Positions 17,358 through 25,149 of a stretch of DNA of 64,000 bases are shown here, piece by piece. The stretch comes from Chryseobacterium sp. ISL-6 (lineage in GTDB: Bacteria > Bacteroidota > Bacteroidia > Flavobacteriales > Weeksellaceae): the NCBI RefSeq assembly GCF_018613715.1, contig NZ_JAGGPT010000013.1, positions 62,001-126,000 of the forward strand. The letters are read 5' to 3'. A program made the translations under genes and the position numbers. Numbering within the stretch: the first letter of the stretch is position 1; every line of letters starts with the position of its first letter. The notes under the pieces were generated by a model. It was not told the DNA's origin and did no database searches. It saw nothing but the letters and a program-made list of their open reading frames with translations.

Positions 17358-18320
17358 ATGAAAAACTTTTTTTTATCAATGATGGCCTTTGTGACCATCC
17401 TGACATTTAATGCCTGTGCCGATTCCAATGGTAATCAAGAAGCAAGCGCACAAGAAAAATCGAGTATAAACAATGCTTTTCTGAAGGATTTCGGAAAGAC
17501 TGTTCCGGTAGGGATAGACGAGGAAAATGGAATGCTAAAAGTTTCATTTATTGTTACCGCACAATTCTACGAGATTAAGCCTAGTAAAGAGAATGAACAG
17601 TATATTGGTATGATCAGACAGGCCATAAAAAATGAATCTCCAATACATGTTTTCCTTAAACCTAATTCTAATGAAATAGCAAAAGTAGAATCGGTAAGCC
17701 TGGAAGACACAAGGTATTTTAAATCTATTTTAACAAAAGAAGCAAAAGGACAAGAAAGTAAATTAGCTAGTGTAATTCCAAATATGGCAACATTAAACAG
17801 TTTATTTACTCAGATTAAAAATCAGTCTTGTGGTACTTCTACTGCTTCATCACCTTGCATTACTTTCAGATATCCTGTTGATGGTTGCTATGCAAGAGCT
17901 CACAAAATGAGACAAATTCTGATCAACAATGGATACGACTGTGAAAAGCAGTTTGTATATGGAAACTTAAAAGCTTCTACAGGTACTTGTTGCGTTGGAT
18001 GGAGCTATCACGTAGCTATATTGGTAAGCTATAAAAATGCTTCCGGAGTAACTGAAAAGAGAATTATTGACCCTTCATTATTTTCAAGCGGACCTGTAAC
18101 AGATACTGCATGGAGAAATGCATGTATTAATACTTCTTGTGGATCGGCATCAGTTTCTTCTTACGTTAATACTGCTGGAAATGTATATTACAGAAGCCCA
18201 AGTAATTCTTATCTGTATGATAACAACTTAATCAATACCAATTGTGTACTGACTAAATTTACATCACTTTCCGGATGTTCTCCTTCACCGGCTCCAGATG
18301 TATCATCTTGTGGATTCTAA
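17358..18320 (+). CDS. Protein-glutaminase (protein glutamine deamidase) precursor
   Basis: The 320-residue product corresponds in length and layout to the C. proteolyticum protein-glutaminase precursor: signal peptide (1-21), propeptide (22-135), mature enzyme (136-320, 185 residues, starting LASVIP). It deamidates glutamine side chains in proteins to glutamate. The catalytic triad is visible as Cys177 (VDGCYARAH), His218 (WSYHVA) and Asp238 (RIIDPS), i.e. Cys42, His83, Asp103 of the mature form. The propeptide has Ala68-Gln69 (TAQF); in the known proenzyme structure this Ala-Gln pair occupies the active site as a substrate mimic. Many Cys in the mature part suggest disulfides. The sequence differs at several positions from the type enzyme as I remember it, most in the propeptide. 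The Cys20 in FNAC also resembles a lipobox. Confidence 0.97.
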   Translation: MKNFFLSMMAFVTILTFNACADSNGNQEASAQEKSSINNAFLKDFGKTVPVGIDEENGMLKVSFIVTAQFYEIKPSKENEQYIGMIRQAIKNESPIHVFLKPNSNEIAKVESVSLEDTRYFKSILTKEAKGQESKLASVIPNMATLNSLFTQIKNQSCGTSTASSPCITFRYPVDGCYARAHKMRQILINNGYDCEKQFVYGNLKASTGTCCVGWSYHVAILVSYKNASGVTEKRIIDPSLFSSGPVTDTAWRNACINTSCGSASVSSYVNTAGNVYYRSPSNSYLYDNNLINTNCVLTKFTSLSGCSPSPAPDVSSCGF

Positions 18321-18336
18321 TTAATACTAACAATTT

Positions 18337-18385
18337 AAACTGCTCCTGTCTTTATTATGCATAAATTGGCAGGAGCAGTTTTATT
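18337..18385 (+). terminator. Terminator after protein-glutaminase
   Basis: A perfect 12-bp stem (AAACTGCTCCTG at 18337-18348 with 18370-18381) with a 21-base loop, followed by TTTTATTT. It separates protein-glutaminase from the small lipoprotein gene, whose expression would need read-through or its own start. Confidence 0.85.
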
Positions 18386-18400
18386 TAATAACACACTTTT

Positions 18401-18709
18401 ATGAAAACATGGATCTTAATATTATTTTTATTTATGATAACATCTTGCTCTGGTAGTTCAGGTTCCCAAAACTTAACATGGTATAAAAATGCTACCATAA
18501 GTCAAATTTCTGAAGATCCGGATAAACCGGAAGATTTTCTTTGTATATCTATTGGAATCAGTCCACAGGTTTTTTATCTATCAAAAAAAGAATCTACCTA
18601 TAAATCTCTTTTGGATAAATTAAATCAAAGTCTAAAGAAAGGAAAGCCATTTAGCATCGGTATTGAAAACAAAACCAACATTATTAAACAGATTAATGAT
18701 GTTAAATAA
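18401..18709 (+). CDS. Lipoprotein resembling the protein-glutaminase propeptide
   Basis: A 102-residue lipoprotein (lipobox ITSC, Cys16). Residues about 46-101 line up by eye with propeptide residues about 59-113 of the adjacent protein-glutaminase with a net one-residue gap: FLCISIGISPQ versus MLKVSFIVTAQ, NQSLKKGKP versus RQAIKNESP, then a matching NxxIIK/NEIAKV end. Gln56 falls on propeptide Gln69, the residue that fills the active site of the proenzyme. No catalytic domain follows. It may be a membrane-tethered inhibitor or folding partner of the deamidase, or a decayed copy; the function is inference. Confidence 0.8.
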   Translation: MKTWILILFLFMITSCSGSSGSQNLTWYKNATISQISEDPDKPEDFLCISIGISPQVFYLSKKESTYKSLLDKLNQSLKKGKPFSIGIENKTNIIKQINDVK

Positions 18710-18732
18710 TTTCTAAAACCTTTATTTGTTAC

Positions 18733-19485
18733 TTATCCTACCACTGAAATCCCAGCATCTACTTTTATTTCCGCTCCATGAATATAGGAAGCTTCTTCTG
18801 AAGCAAGGAAAAGTACGGTATTTGCAATTTCTGATGGCTCACCTTGTCTTTTAAAGGGTATAGTTGGAATAATATTCTGGACTGCTTCTTCAATCTGCTC
18901 TTTATTCAGTCCTGTGTTATTGAAGATATTGGTTTTAATATGCCCTGGGCTAACTCCATTCACTCGGATTCTTCTTTCCGTTAATTCTGTCGCAAAAGTT
19001 TTAATGAAAGACTGTACAGCAGATTTAGCAGCTGAATATATAGAGAAATTAGGCATTGAAATCTCAGTAGCTACAGAAGTATTAAAAATAACAGAACTTC
19101 CATTTTTCATTAGTGGCAGTATTTGTTGAACCGTGAAAAAAGGTCCTTTTACGAGCATATTGAAAAGCTCATCGAAATCACTTTCACTAACATTTTCAAT
19201 AGGCATAAATTTTCCATAACCTGCATTGGCAAAAAGCAGATCAATGGTATTGGTGTATTTTCTCACATTAGCCTGCAGGTTCAATAAATCTTTCATATCT
19301 CCGGCATCTGAAACAATTCCAAAAGCTTTCTCACCTAATTGGTTTATCGCTTTCTCTACTGTTTCTAAACTTCTTCCTGTAATGATGGCTCTTCCACCTT
19401 CGTCAATAAACTGTTGAGCCACTGCATAGCCCATTCCATTTGTTCCGCCTGTTACTAAGGCGAATTTGTCTTTAAATCTTTGCAT
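18733..19485 (-). CDS. Short-chain dehydrogenase/reductase (SDR) family oxidoreductase
   Basis: A 250-residue classical SDR. Seen: NAD(P)-binding TGGTNGMGYAVA (about 13-24), a LFANAGYG stretch (NAG motif), the catalytic Ser in NTSVA, and the catalytic YSAAK (about 152-156). The C-terminus IHGAEIKVDAG is typical of the family. Arg in ITGRS after strand 2 suggests NADP preference. Substrate unknown. It converges on the protein-glutaminase/lipoprotein unit and diverges from the nitroreductase gene. Confidence 0.9.
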   Translation of the reverse strand: MQRFKDKFALVTGGTNGMGYAVAQQFIDEGGRAIITGRSLETVEKAINQLGEKAFGIVSDAGDMKDLLNLQANVRKYTNTIDLLFANAGYGKFMPIENVSESDFDELFNMLVKGPFFTVQQILPLMKNGSSVIFNTSVATEISMPNFSIYSAAKSAVQSFIKTFATELTERRIRVNGVSPGHIKTNIFNNTGLNKEQIEEAVQNIIPTIPFKRQGEPSEIANTVLFLASEEASYIHGAEIKVDAGISVVG

Positions 19486-19602
19486 GATATTTTGTTTAAA
19501 ATTCTACAGCAAAGATTAGAATACAGACTGTCTTTTGAAATCCGAAACTTGTGGAGTTTCATAATTATTGATTTTATCTAAAATACATTACTTAAAATTA
19601 TA

Positions 19603-19633
19603 TTGTGTGCAATTCAATTTATTTGTAACTTTG
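19603..19633 (+). promoter_or_regulatory. Promoter for nitroreductase gene
   Basis: TTG at 19603-19605 and TAACTTTG at 19626-19633 with a 20-base spacer match the Bacteroidota promoter pattern. Predicted start near 19637 gives a leader of about 58 bases, long enough to hold an operator for the MarR-type regulator encoded downstream. Confidence 0.6.
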
Positions 19634-19694
19634 TCCCGTTATTTAATACCATAAATTAGCTATTAAATATTTTAATTAAAGAAAAAATAGAAAA

Positions 19695-20327
19695 ATGTCG
19701 TTAATAGAAGATCTAAACTGGAGACATGCAGTAAAAGCATATGATCCGTCAAGAAAAGTATCAGAAAAAGATTTAAATACAATTTTAGAAGCAGCCAGAT
19801 TGGCTCCCACTTCATCAGGATTACAGCCTTTCCGCATTGTTGTGGTAGAAAATCAGGAATTAAAAGAGAAGATGGTAAAGGGAGCATTAAATCCAGAGGT
19901 GATGAGAGATTCTTCGCATGTCCTGGTATTTGCTGCATGGGATAATTATTCCAACGAAAAAATAGATCAGGTTTATGATTACCATACCGAAGTAAGAGAT
20001 TTACCAAAAGGCCGTTTCAACAGTTATACGGATAAATTAAAAGAGATCTATGGGGCTCAAACTCCGGAACAACATTTTCTTCATACTGCCCGTCAGACCT
20101 ATATTTCTTTAGGTATGGCTTTAGCACAGGCTGCAGAATTAAAAATAGACAGTACACCGGCAGAAGGTTTCAGTAATGAAGTAGTAGATGAGATCCTTGG
20201 ACTTAAAGAATTAGGTTTAAAAAGTGTAAGCCTTTTATACCTGGGATACAGGGATGAAGAAAAAGACTGGTTATCTTCCATGAAGAAAGTTCGTGTTCCG
20301 ATGGAAGAATTCATCATTAAAAAATAA
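19695..20327 (+). CDS. Nitroreductase family NAD(P)H-dependent oxidoreductase
   Basis: A 210-residue FMN-dependent enzyme of the NfsB type. Seen: WRHAVKAYDPSRKVSE at the N-terminus (FMN phosphate Arg), ARLAPTSSGLQPFRIVVV (Ser/Gln contacts) and AEGFSNEVVDEILGL near the end. It would reduce nitro compounds, quinones or flavins. It lies 34 bases upstream of an OhrR-type MarR regulator, suggesting a redox-responsive pair. Confidence 0.92.
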   Translation: MSLIEDLNWRHAVKAYDPSRKVSEKDLNTILEAARLAPTSSGLQPFRIVVVENQELKEKMVKGALNPEVMRDSSHVLVFAAWDNYSNEKIDQVYDYHTEVRDLPKGRFNSYTDKLKEIYGAQTPEQHFLHTARQTYISLGMALAQAAELKIDSTPAEGFSNEVVDEILGLKELGLKSVSLLYLGYRDEEKDWLSSMKKVRVPMEEFIIKK

Positions 20328-20361
20328 TATATCCTAACTTTTCACGCTTATTTAAAAGATC

Positions 20362-20796
20362 ATGGAAAATTCAGAAAACCTAAAACTCGAAAATCAGATT
20401 TGCTTTCCTCTATATGCTATTGCAAAGGAGATTACCGGATTATACCGTCCATTTCTTGATGAACTGGACATTACCTATCCTCAATATCTGGTGATGATGG
20501 TGCTTTGGGAGCAAGATGGTCTTCCTGTTACCCATATTGGTGAAAAGTTGCTTCTTGATAGTGGTACGTTGACACCGCTACTTAAAAGATTGGAAACGAA
20601 AGGATTTATTTCCAGAAACCGTAAAAAAGAAGATGAAAGAGTGGTACAGGTATTTTTAACGGAAAAAGGGAAAATACTGAAGGAGAATGCGTGTGGCGTT
20701 CCCGATAAGATCCTGAAAAAAATAAATGTCCAGCCCGAAGATCTATTGGAACTTAAAAATTCGATCAACAAGATTTTAAGTAAAATTGAAAAATAA
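20362..20796 (+). CDS. MarR family regulator, OhrR-like peroxide sensor
   Basis: A 144-residue winged-helix protein. The N-terminal LENQICFPLYAIAKE has the conserved peroxide-sensing Cys of OhrR (Cys14), with a second Cys at about 111 (ENACGVP) that could form an intersubunit disulfide as in two-Cys OhrR. DNA-binding helix region LLLDSGTLTPLLKRLETKG and wing RKKEDERVVQVFLT are typical. It probably represses itself and the nitroreductase; the target is inference from position. Confidence 0.9.
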   Translation: MENSENLKLENQICFPLYAIAKEITGLYRPFLDELDITYPQYLVMMVLWEQDGLPVTHIGEKLLLDSGTLTPLLKRLETKGFISRNRKKEDERVVQVFLTEKGKILKENACGVPDKILKKINVQPEDLLELKNSINKILSKIEK

Positions 20797-20799
20797 AAA

Positions 20800-20832
20800 A
20801 ACGGTTATCCAATTTGGATAACCGTTTTTGTT
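20800..20832. terminator. Bidirectional terminator
   Basis: A perfect 10-bp stem (ACGGTTATCC at 20801-20810 with 20816-20825), loop AATTT, with A-run before and T-run after, so it can end both the MarR transcript and the converging deformylase-like transcript. Confidence 0.88.
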
Positions 20833-21449
20833 TATTTCTCTTTTTGAAAAGCATCCACTTTCAAATAAGAATTATTCTTTTCTTTTTCCTTTTTATCAGA
20901 AATTAAGATTCCAAAAAGGTGGTCTATTTCATGCTGGAAAATAACTGCTGTAAAACCTTCCACAATCTCTGAATACTTCTGCCCTTTCAGGTCGACATAT
21001 TCTAACTGAATCACCTTGCTTCTATAAAACTGATCTCTGAATTCAGGAATAGACAAATCCCCTTCAGGTCCAAGATTCTGAAGATCAGATCTCCAAAGGA
21101 TCACGGGATTAATAAAATATTCCAATGGATTGTCTTTCTTATCAAAACGTTCAACCCAGATTATTTTCCTGTTGATGCCAACCTGTGGTGCTGCAATTCC
21201 TACTCCTCCATCTGTGGCCAAAAGAGACTTCTTCATCCTACTAACTAATATAGCCGTATTCGGATCAACAGGGTCAATTTCTGCAGAAAGACTTAGTAAT
21301 ATTTTATGCTGATTAGAATCTGTAGTCTGATAAATTGGTAATGCCGAACTAATATCACCCTGGTTGATAATTGAAAGTTCATTCGATGTCAATTTTTGAG
21401 CATGGGCCCAACTCATGAAACAAAGTAACAGAAAAGATAGTTTTATCAT
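20832..21449 (-). CDS. Exported peptide deformylase-like protein, metal-ligand Cys replaced
   Basis: From the ATG at 21449 the 205-residue protein begins with a clear signal peptide (LLLCFMSWAHAQ), unlike cytoplasmic Def. The fold is deformylase: motif 1 is GVGIAAPQVG (about 82-91) and motif 3 QHEIDH (172-177), with both His metal ligands and the catalytic Glu. Motif 2, normally EGCLS with the third metal ligand Cys, reads EGDLS (Asp131). So it is either inactive, uses Asp as ligand, or has a different substrate outside the cytoplasm. The longer frame start at 21488 would spoil the signal peptide. Confidence 0.88.
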   Translation of the reverse strand: MIKLSFLLLCFMSWAHAQKLTSNELSIINQGDISSALPIYQTTDSNQHKILLSLSAEIDPVDPNTAILVSRMKKSLLATDGGVGIAAPQVGINRKIIWVERFDKKDNPLEYFINPVILWRSDLQNLGPEGDLSIPEFRDQFYRSKVIQLEYVDLKGQKYSEIVEGFTAVIFQHEIDHLFGILISDKKEKEKNNSYLKVDAFQKEK

Positions 21450-21637
21450 TTTTAATTGTATTGATGTATTAACGTAAAATGTATTCAAGATTATCCTAAT
21501 ATATTATTTTTTATCAAAAAGTATACAATTTCTACGTTGACTTTCAACATCATTTTACATGAATACTTTTTACATTTTACAGATTCCCTAAAATAGTCAA
21601 ATACTTGTATTATAACCAAGATATCTCAGATATTGAA

Positions 21638-22510
21638 TTAAAAAGTCTTTGTCATATCAGCTGGGATGATCAGATTAAAGTCTGTTGGGATATATTCTTT
21701 TTCCGGAACTTTCAATTCTGGGTTCTCAGATTCAAAAACAGAGATCACTGCCATTTTAAGATTGGGATTCTTTTGTTTGATATACCAATACGTTCCACCA
21801 AATTCTTTACTGTGATAATTTCCGTTGTAATGAATAAAAGTCTTTCCCGACTGAATATTTTTCAGGATAGATTCCGCCATTGTCGCATCCTTGGTTGCCT
21901 GGGCTGAAATAAAGTTCATTACTTTTGTTCCTTCCGCATGATCACCCATCATTTTTTTCATTTCAGGATATCCAGGTGTATCCAGGGTTACTTTAATGGG
22001 CAATTGAGCAATATAAGTTTTCTCTTTTGCCGTAAGCTTATTTAAAGACTCCAACCCCTCTTTTGCAGTTTGAGAAGCATATCTTCGAGGAATATTTGTA
22101 CCAATGAAATTCAGTTTTTTATCTTTTGCAAAATCAACTAACGGTTTATAGTCCGTTGCATAATTATTCCATAAACGGGCAGAATCCTTCAATGTTTTGG
22201 TATCGAATTTTCCGCTTAAATAATTATTCAACTGCTCTTGATTATCTCTTTCAAACATTTCAGCTCCTAAAGTAATCTTTCCGTTTTTCTTTTCATACAA
22301 AGCTTCTGTCAATTTCAATTGAAGCCAATGGTTGATAGAGCTATTATGATTTTCACCAAAGAAAATAACATCGTAATTAGCCAATTCTTTTACTAATTTA
22401 TCTGTGTCTATTTCCTTTCCTTTTTGATCATAAAATTGATAAGCTTTAAAATTTTGGGCATTTGTAAAACCAAAACCCATCATTAATATTGCGATGAATA
22501 TATTCTTCAT
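21638..22510 (-). CDS. ChaN family heme-binding-like protein
   Basis: A 290-residue exported protein (signal peptide to TNAQ, about 19) with the ChaN/DUF399 domain: VIFFGENHNSSINH (about 47-60), LGAEMFERDNQ and NIPRRYASQ. In Campylobacter ChaN binds paired heme groups at the outer membrane. No lipobox Cys is seen here, so it is probably soluble in the periplasm or secreted. It lies just downstream of the heme operon, in the same direction, but after a terminator, so it is a separate unit. Confidence 0.88.
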   Translation of the reverse strand: MKNIFIAILMMGFGFTNAQNFKAYQFYDQKGKEIDTDKLVKELANYDVIFFGENHNSSINHWLQLKLTEALYEKKNGKITLGAEMFERDNQEQLNNYLSGKFDTKTLKDSARLWNNYATDYKPLVDFAKDKKLNFIGTNIPRRYASQTAKEGLESLNKLTAKEKTYIAQLPIKVTLDTPGYPEMKKMMGDHAEGTKVMNFISAQATKDATMAESILKNIQSGKTFIHYNGNYHSKEFGGTYWYIKQKNPNLKMAVISVFESENPELKVPEKEYIPTDFNLIIPADMTKTF

Positions 22511-22625
22511 TGTTATTCTTTTAAATTTTTAAACACTGATTAATTTTCACCATTGCTCCCGTTTTTTGTAAAACTGTGAAACAGTGAATGGCTAATTTGC
22601 ATTTATCCTATTATCATGTAAAAAT

Positions 22626-22663
22626 AAAAAGACCGCTTTGAATTACAAAAAACAAAACGGTCT
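22626..22663 (-). terminator. Terminator of the heme operon
   Basis: On the minus strand an 11-bp stem (AGACCGTTTTG with CAAAGCGGTCT, one G-U) with a 12-base loop is followed by TTTTTATTTT. It sits 20 bases past the hemS stop and separates the operon from the chaN-like gene. Confidence 0.8.
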
Positions 22664-22682
22664 AAATCAAATCATCTAACTA

Positions 22683-23711
22683 TTATTTTTCCAATTCTGC
22701 TACAAGGTCTTTCCACTCTTGTAGTTCAGGAATTCCAGGTTTTCTTTTTCCAAAGAACTGAACGATGAAGTCTCCTTCTTTATTGAAAACTTCAATAGCT
22801 GTTACTTCTCCGTCTTCGGTTGGTTTTTTAACGATCCATGCTTCATCAATTTTAGTTACGTCCAAATGTAAATTGAAATCAGGATCCATTACATTGAACC
22901 ATTGTTGGTGCCAAAGTGTTTTTTTAATGTTTCCAGTATGGATTTGGATAATACCTCTATTTCCTACAAAAACCATGATTGGAACATTCTTTTCAGAAGC
23001 ATCTTCAAGAATGTTGACTACTTTAGCATTATCGATTTTTTTAGCAAATCCTTCGGGAGCTAATCTTAGAGCCTGCGTTCTGCTAACACCAAATTTTCTT
23101 GTCATCATGAAGAACTCATGGGTATCTTTTAGCTCAGTCCATGCTTTTTTGAAACCTTCAGCATCAATTTCAGAATCAGGTTTTTCAGCTGGTTTTGGTG
23201 CAATTGCTTCGAAAGTGAAAACTTCATTCTGATCTTCAGCTTTATTCTTTTCAACAATGGTATCGAATGCTTCTGCATTACTGTCTTTTGTAAGGTAGAT
23301 CTTATGAAGAGCCAATCCGTCTTTTCCGAAGAACTGAAGACTTTTTTTATCTCCTTCTACTACTGCAAAAGCAAATTTCCAAGAGTTAAGGAAGATTCTA
23401 AGATCGATATCTTCACCTACAAAAAGCTGTGCATGAGGGCTGCTGAAGTCTCCATTAAGGTAAATCCCTTTTCTCTCATGAACACACTCGTCATTACGGG
23501 TAAGAGCCATTACCTTACCTAATTGTTCAACCTCAGTTAAAATATTTTGAAATTCTGGTTTTAGAATGGTTACCCCATCACCGATATTAGTTACTAATAA
23601 ATCAGCTTCGCTTACACCTAATTGTAAAGCAGCATTTCTTATTCTTAAATGTGGATTTTCTGCTTTTAGAGCGTCCCACTTTTCTTTCAGTTCGTTAACT
23701 AATGTGCTCAT
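22683..23711 (-). CDS. hemS: Hemin-degrading factor, HemS/HmuS family
   Basis: A 342-residue cytoplasmic protein with two tandem HemS/ChuX repeats: first half LGKVMALTRNDECVHERKG (His of the family heme region), second half VMVFVGNRGIIQIHTG with LWHQQWFNVMD. Family members bind incoming heme and release iron or pass heme on. It is the last gene of the heme operon, 11 bases after the methyltransferase gene. Confidence 0.93.
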   Translation of the reverse strand: MSTLVNELKEKWDALKAENPHLRIRNAALQLGVSEADLLVTNIGDGVTILKPEFQNILTEVEQLGKVMALTRNDECVHERKGIYLNGDFSSPHAQLFVGEDIDLRIFLNSWKFAFAVVEGDKKSLQFFGKDGLALHKIYLTKDSNAEAFDTIVEKNKAEDQNEVFTFEAIAPKPAEKPDSEIDAEGFKKAWTELKDTHEFFMMTRKFGVSRTQALRLAPEGFAKKIDNAKVVNILEDASEKNVPIMVFVGNRGIIQIHTGNIKKTLWHQQWFNVMDPDFNLHLDVTKIDEAWIVKKPTEDGEVTAIEVFNKEGDFIVQFFGKRKPGIPELQEWKDLVAELEK

Positions 23712-23722
23712 TTTTATTTATT

Positions 23723-24373
23723 TTATTTTTTTATGGTTAAAACTGTATAAATTCTTGTTATTTTTTCGTTTCCTGTTTTACTTGCTATCTCTTCCTCTTT
23801 TTCCGAAATCTTCATTCTCTTAAAATGACTTTTAGAAACCACCTCTTCCATTTCTTCGTTACTGTACAGGTTAAAATTGTACTGTGTAAATGGTAACTTT
23901 TCCATGAAATCACGTTGTCCAAAAGTCAGTACAAATGTTCCGTTACTTTTCAAGACTCTGTAAATTTCATTTAAAAATGCAACAGGCTCTTCCCAAAAAT
24001 AAACGGTATTGACTGTAAATATCTTGTCAAATGTTTTATCTTGAAAGGGAAGTTTCTTTCCTTCATATAATACAAAATCAGCCTGTATTTCAAATTCCTT
24101 ATTTATTTTTTTGGCTTCATTATGCATTGTTTCAGAAATATCGATCCCTGTATAGCGGATATTTTTTGCTTTATCCAATATAGTTTTCAGGTGTCCCGCA
24201 TTCCCGTGTCCAATTTCCAGAATGCATTCGTCATCTTCTATCAGTAATGTTCTGATGCTTTCCGAAGTCATGCTAATGTTCGTAGCATTCATCATTTCAC
24301 CAATCTCGATCCCTTTTTCTCCCTGTGGGTTGGCAAGATTTTGAGCGAGGATTTTTAGTTCATCTTTTTCCAT
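23723..24373 (-). CDS. Class I SAM-dependent methyltransferase in the heme operon
   Basis: A 216-residue Rossmann-fold methyltransferase: motif I ILEIGHGNAGHL (about 71-82), YTGIDISETM (motif post I) and FDKIFTVNTVYFW (motif II), with LKSNGTFVLTF (motif III). No membrane segment. It lies between the heme ABC ATPase and hemS with 2-11-base spacing, so it is made with them. Such radical-independent methyltransferases beside heme uptake genes are seen in other Bacteroidota, but the substrate is unknown to me. Confidence 0.85.
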   Translation of the reverse strand: MEKDELKILAQNLANPQGEKGIEIGEMMNATNISMTSESIRTLLIEDDECILEIGHGNAGHLKTILDKAKNIRYTGIDISETMHNEAKKINKEFEIQADFVLYEGKKLPFQDKTFDKIFTVNTVYFWEEPVAFLNEIYRVLKSNGTFVLTFGQRDFMEKLPFTQYNFNLYSNEEMEEVVSKSHFKRMKISEKEEEIASKTGNEKITRIYTVLTIKK

Positions 24374-24375
24374 GG

Positions 24376-25149
24376 TTATCCAAAAATGATCATTGGGTTA
24401 TTCGTTAAGGGGTGATCACAAATGGTACATGGGAAGTTATATGCATTGCTGATATTCTCAGCAGTAAAAACTTCTTCCGGCGTCCCATAAGCTGAAACAC
24501 GTCCTGATTTCATTAATAATATTTTATCGGCATATTGAGCCGCTAAGTTCAAATCATGTAAAACTACGATGGCACTGTTTGCTTTTGTAGTGAATTTCTT
24601 TATAATTTCTAACGCTTTATATTGATGTTTAACATCGAGGTTATTCAGAGGTTCATCCAAAAACAGTAATTTATGAGCGATCTCATTTTGTAATTGTGCC
24701 AATACCCGTGAAAGATGTACCCGTTGTTTTTCTCCTCCCGATAGTGTATTATATTCTCTGTCTTTTAAATGATATACATCCGTTTCATACATCATATTAT
24801 TCATCGCTTCAAGATCTTCTTTTCTCGGCTGTGCATCAAAATAAGGATACCTTCCCATCATGACAACATCTTTTACATCCAAAGGAATATCATTGCTGTT
24901 ATGTTGAGAAAATTTAGCCTTATGTTTGGATAATTCTCCTACATTCCATTCACTGATCGATTTATCTTTAAATAAAACCTTTTGTTTTCCAGACTTTACT
25001 TCATTTGCAAGAACACTAAGTAAACTTGATTTCCCAGCTCCATTTGGTCCTACAATAGCTAAAAACTCACCATATCCCAATGATACATCTACTCCATCCA
25101 GAATATGAAATTCTTTATGTTTATAGCTGATTTGATGTGCTTTTATCAT
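24376..25149 (-). CDS. hmuV: Heme ABC transporter ATP-binding protein
   Basis: A 257-residue ABC ATPase of the FecCD-partner type. Seen: Walker A GPNGAGKSS (about 34-42), Q-loop FSQHNSND, signature LSGGEKQRVH (about 137) and Walker B KLLFLDEPLNNLD (about 158-170). The ATG shares one base with the stop of the permease gene. It powers heme import across the inner membrane with HmuU and HmuT. Confidence 0.94.
   Translation of the reverse strand: MIKAHQISYKHKEFHILDGVDVSLGYGEFLAIVGPNGAGKSSLLSVLANEVKSGKQKVLFKDKSISEWNVGELSKHKAKFSQHNSNDIPLDVKDVVMMGRYPYFDAQPRKEDLEAMNNMMYETDVYHLKDREYNTLSGGEKQRVHLSRVLAQLQNEIAHKLLFLDEPLNNLDVKHQYKALEIIKKFTTKANSAIVVLHDLNLAAQYADKILLMKSGRVSAYGTPEEVFTAENISNAYNFPCTICDHPLTNNPMIIFG

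Noticed and set aside
22573..22585. ACTGTGAAACAGT palindrome upstream of the chaN-like gene
   Set aside because: Only five paired bases; too weak to call an operator.
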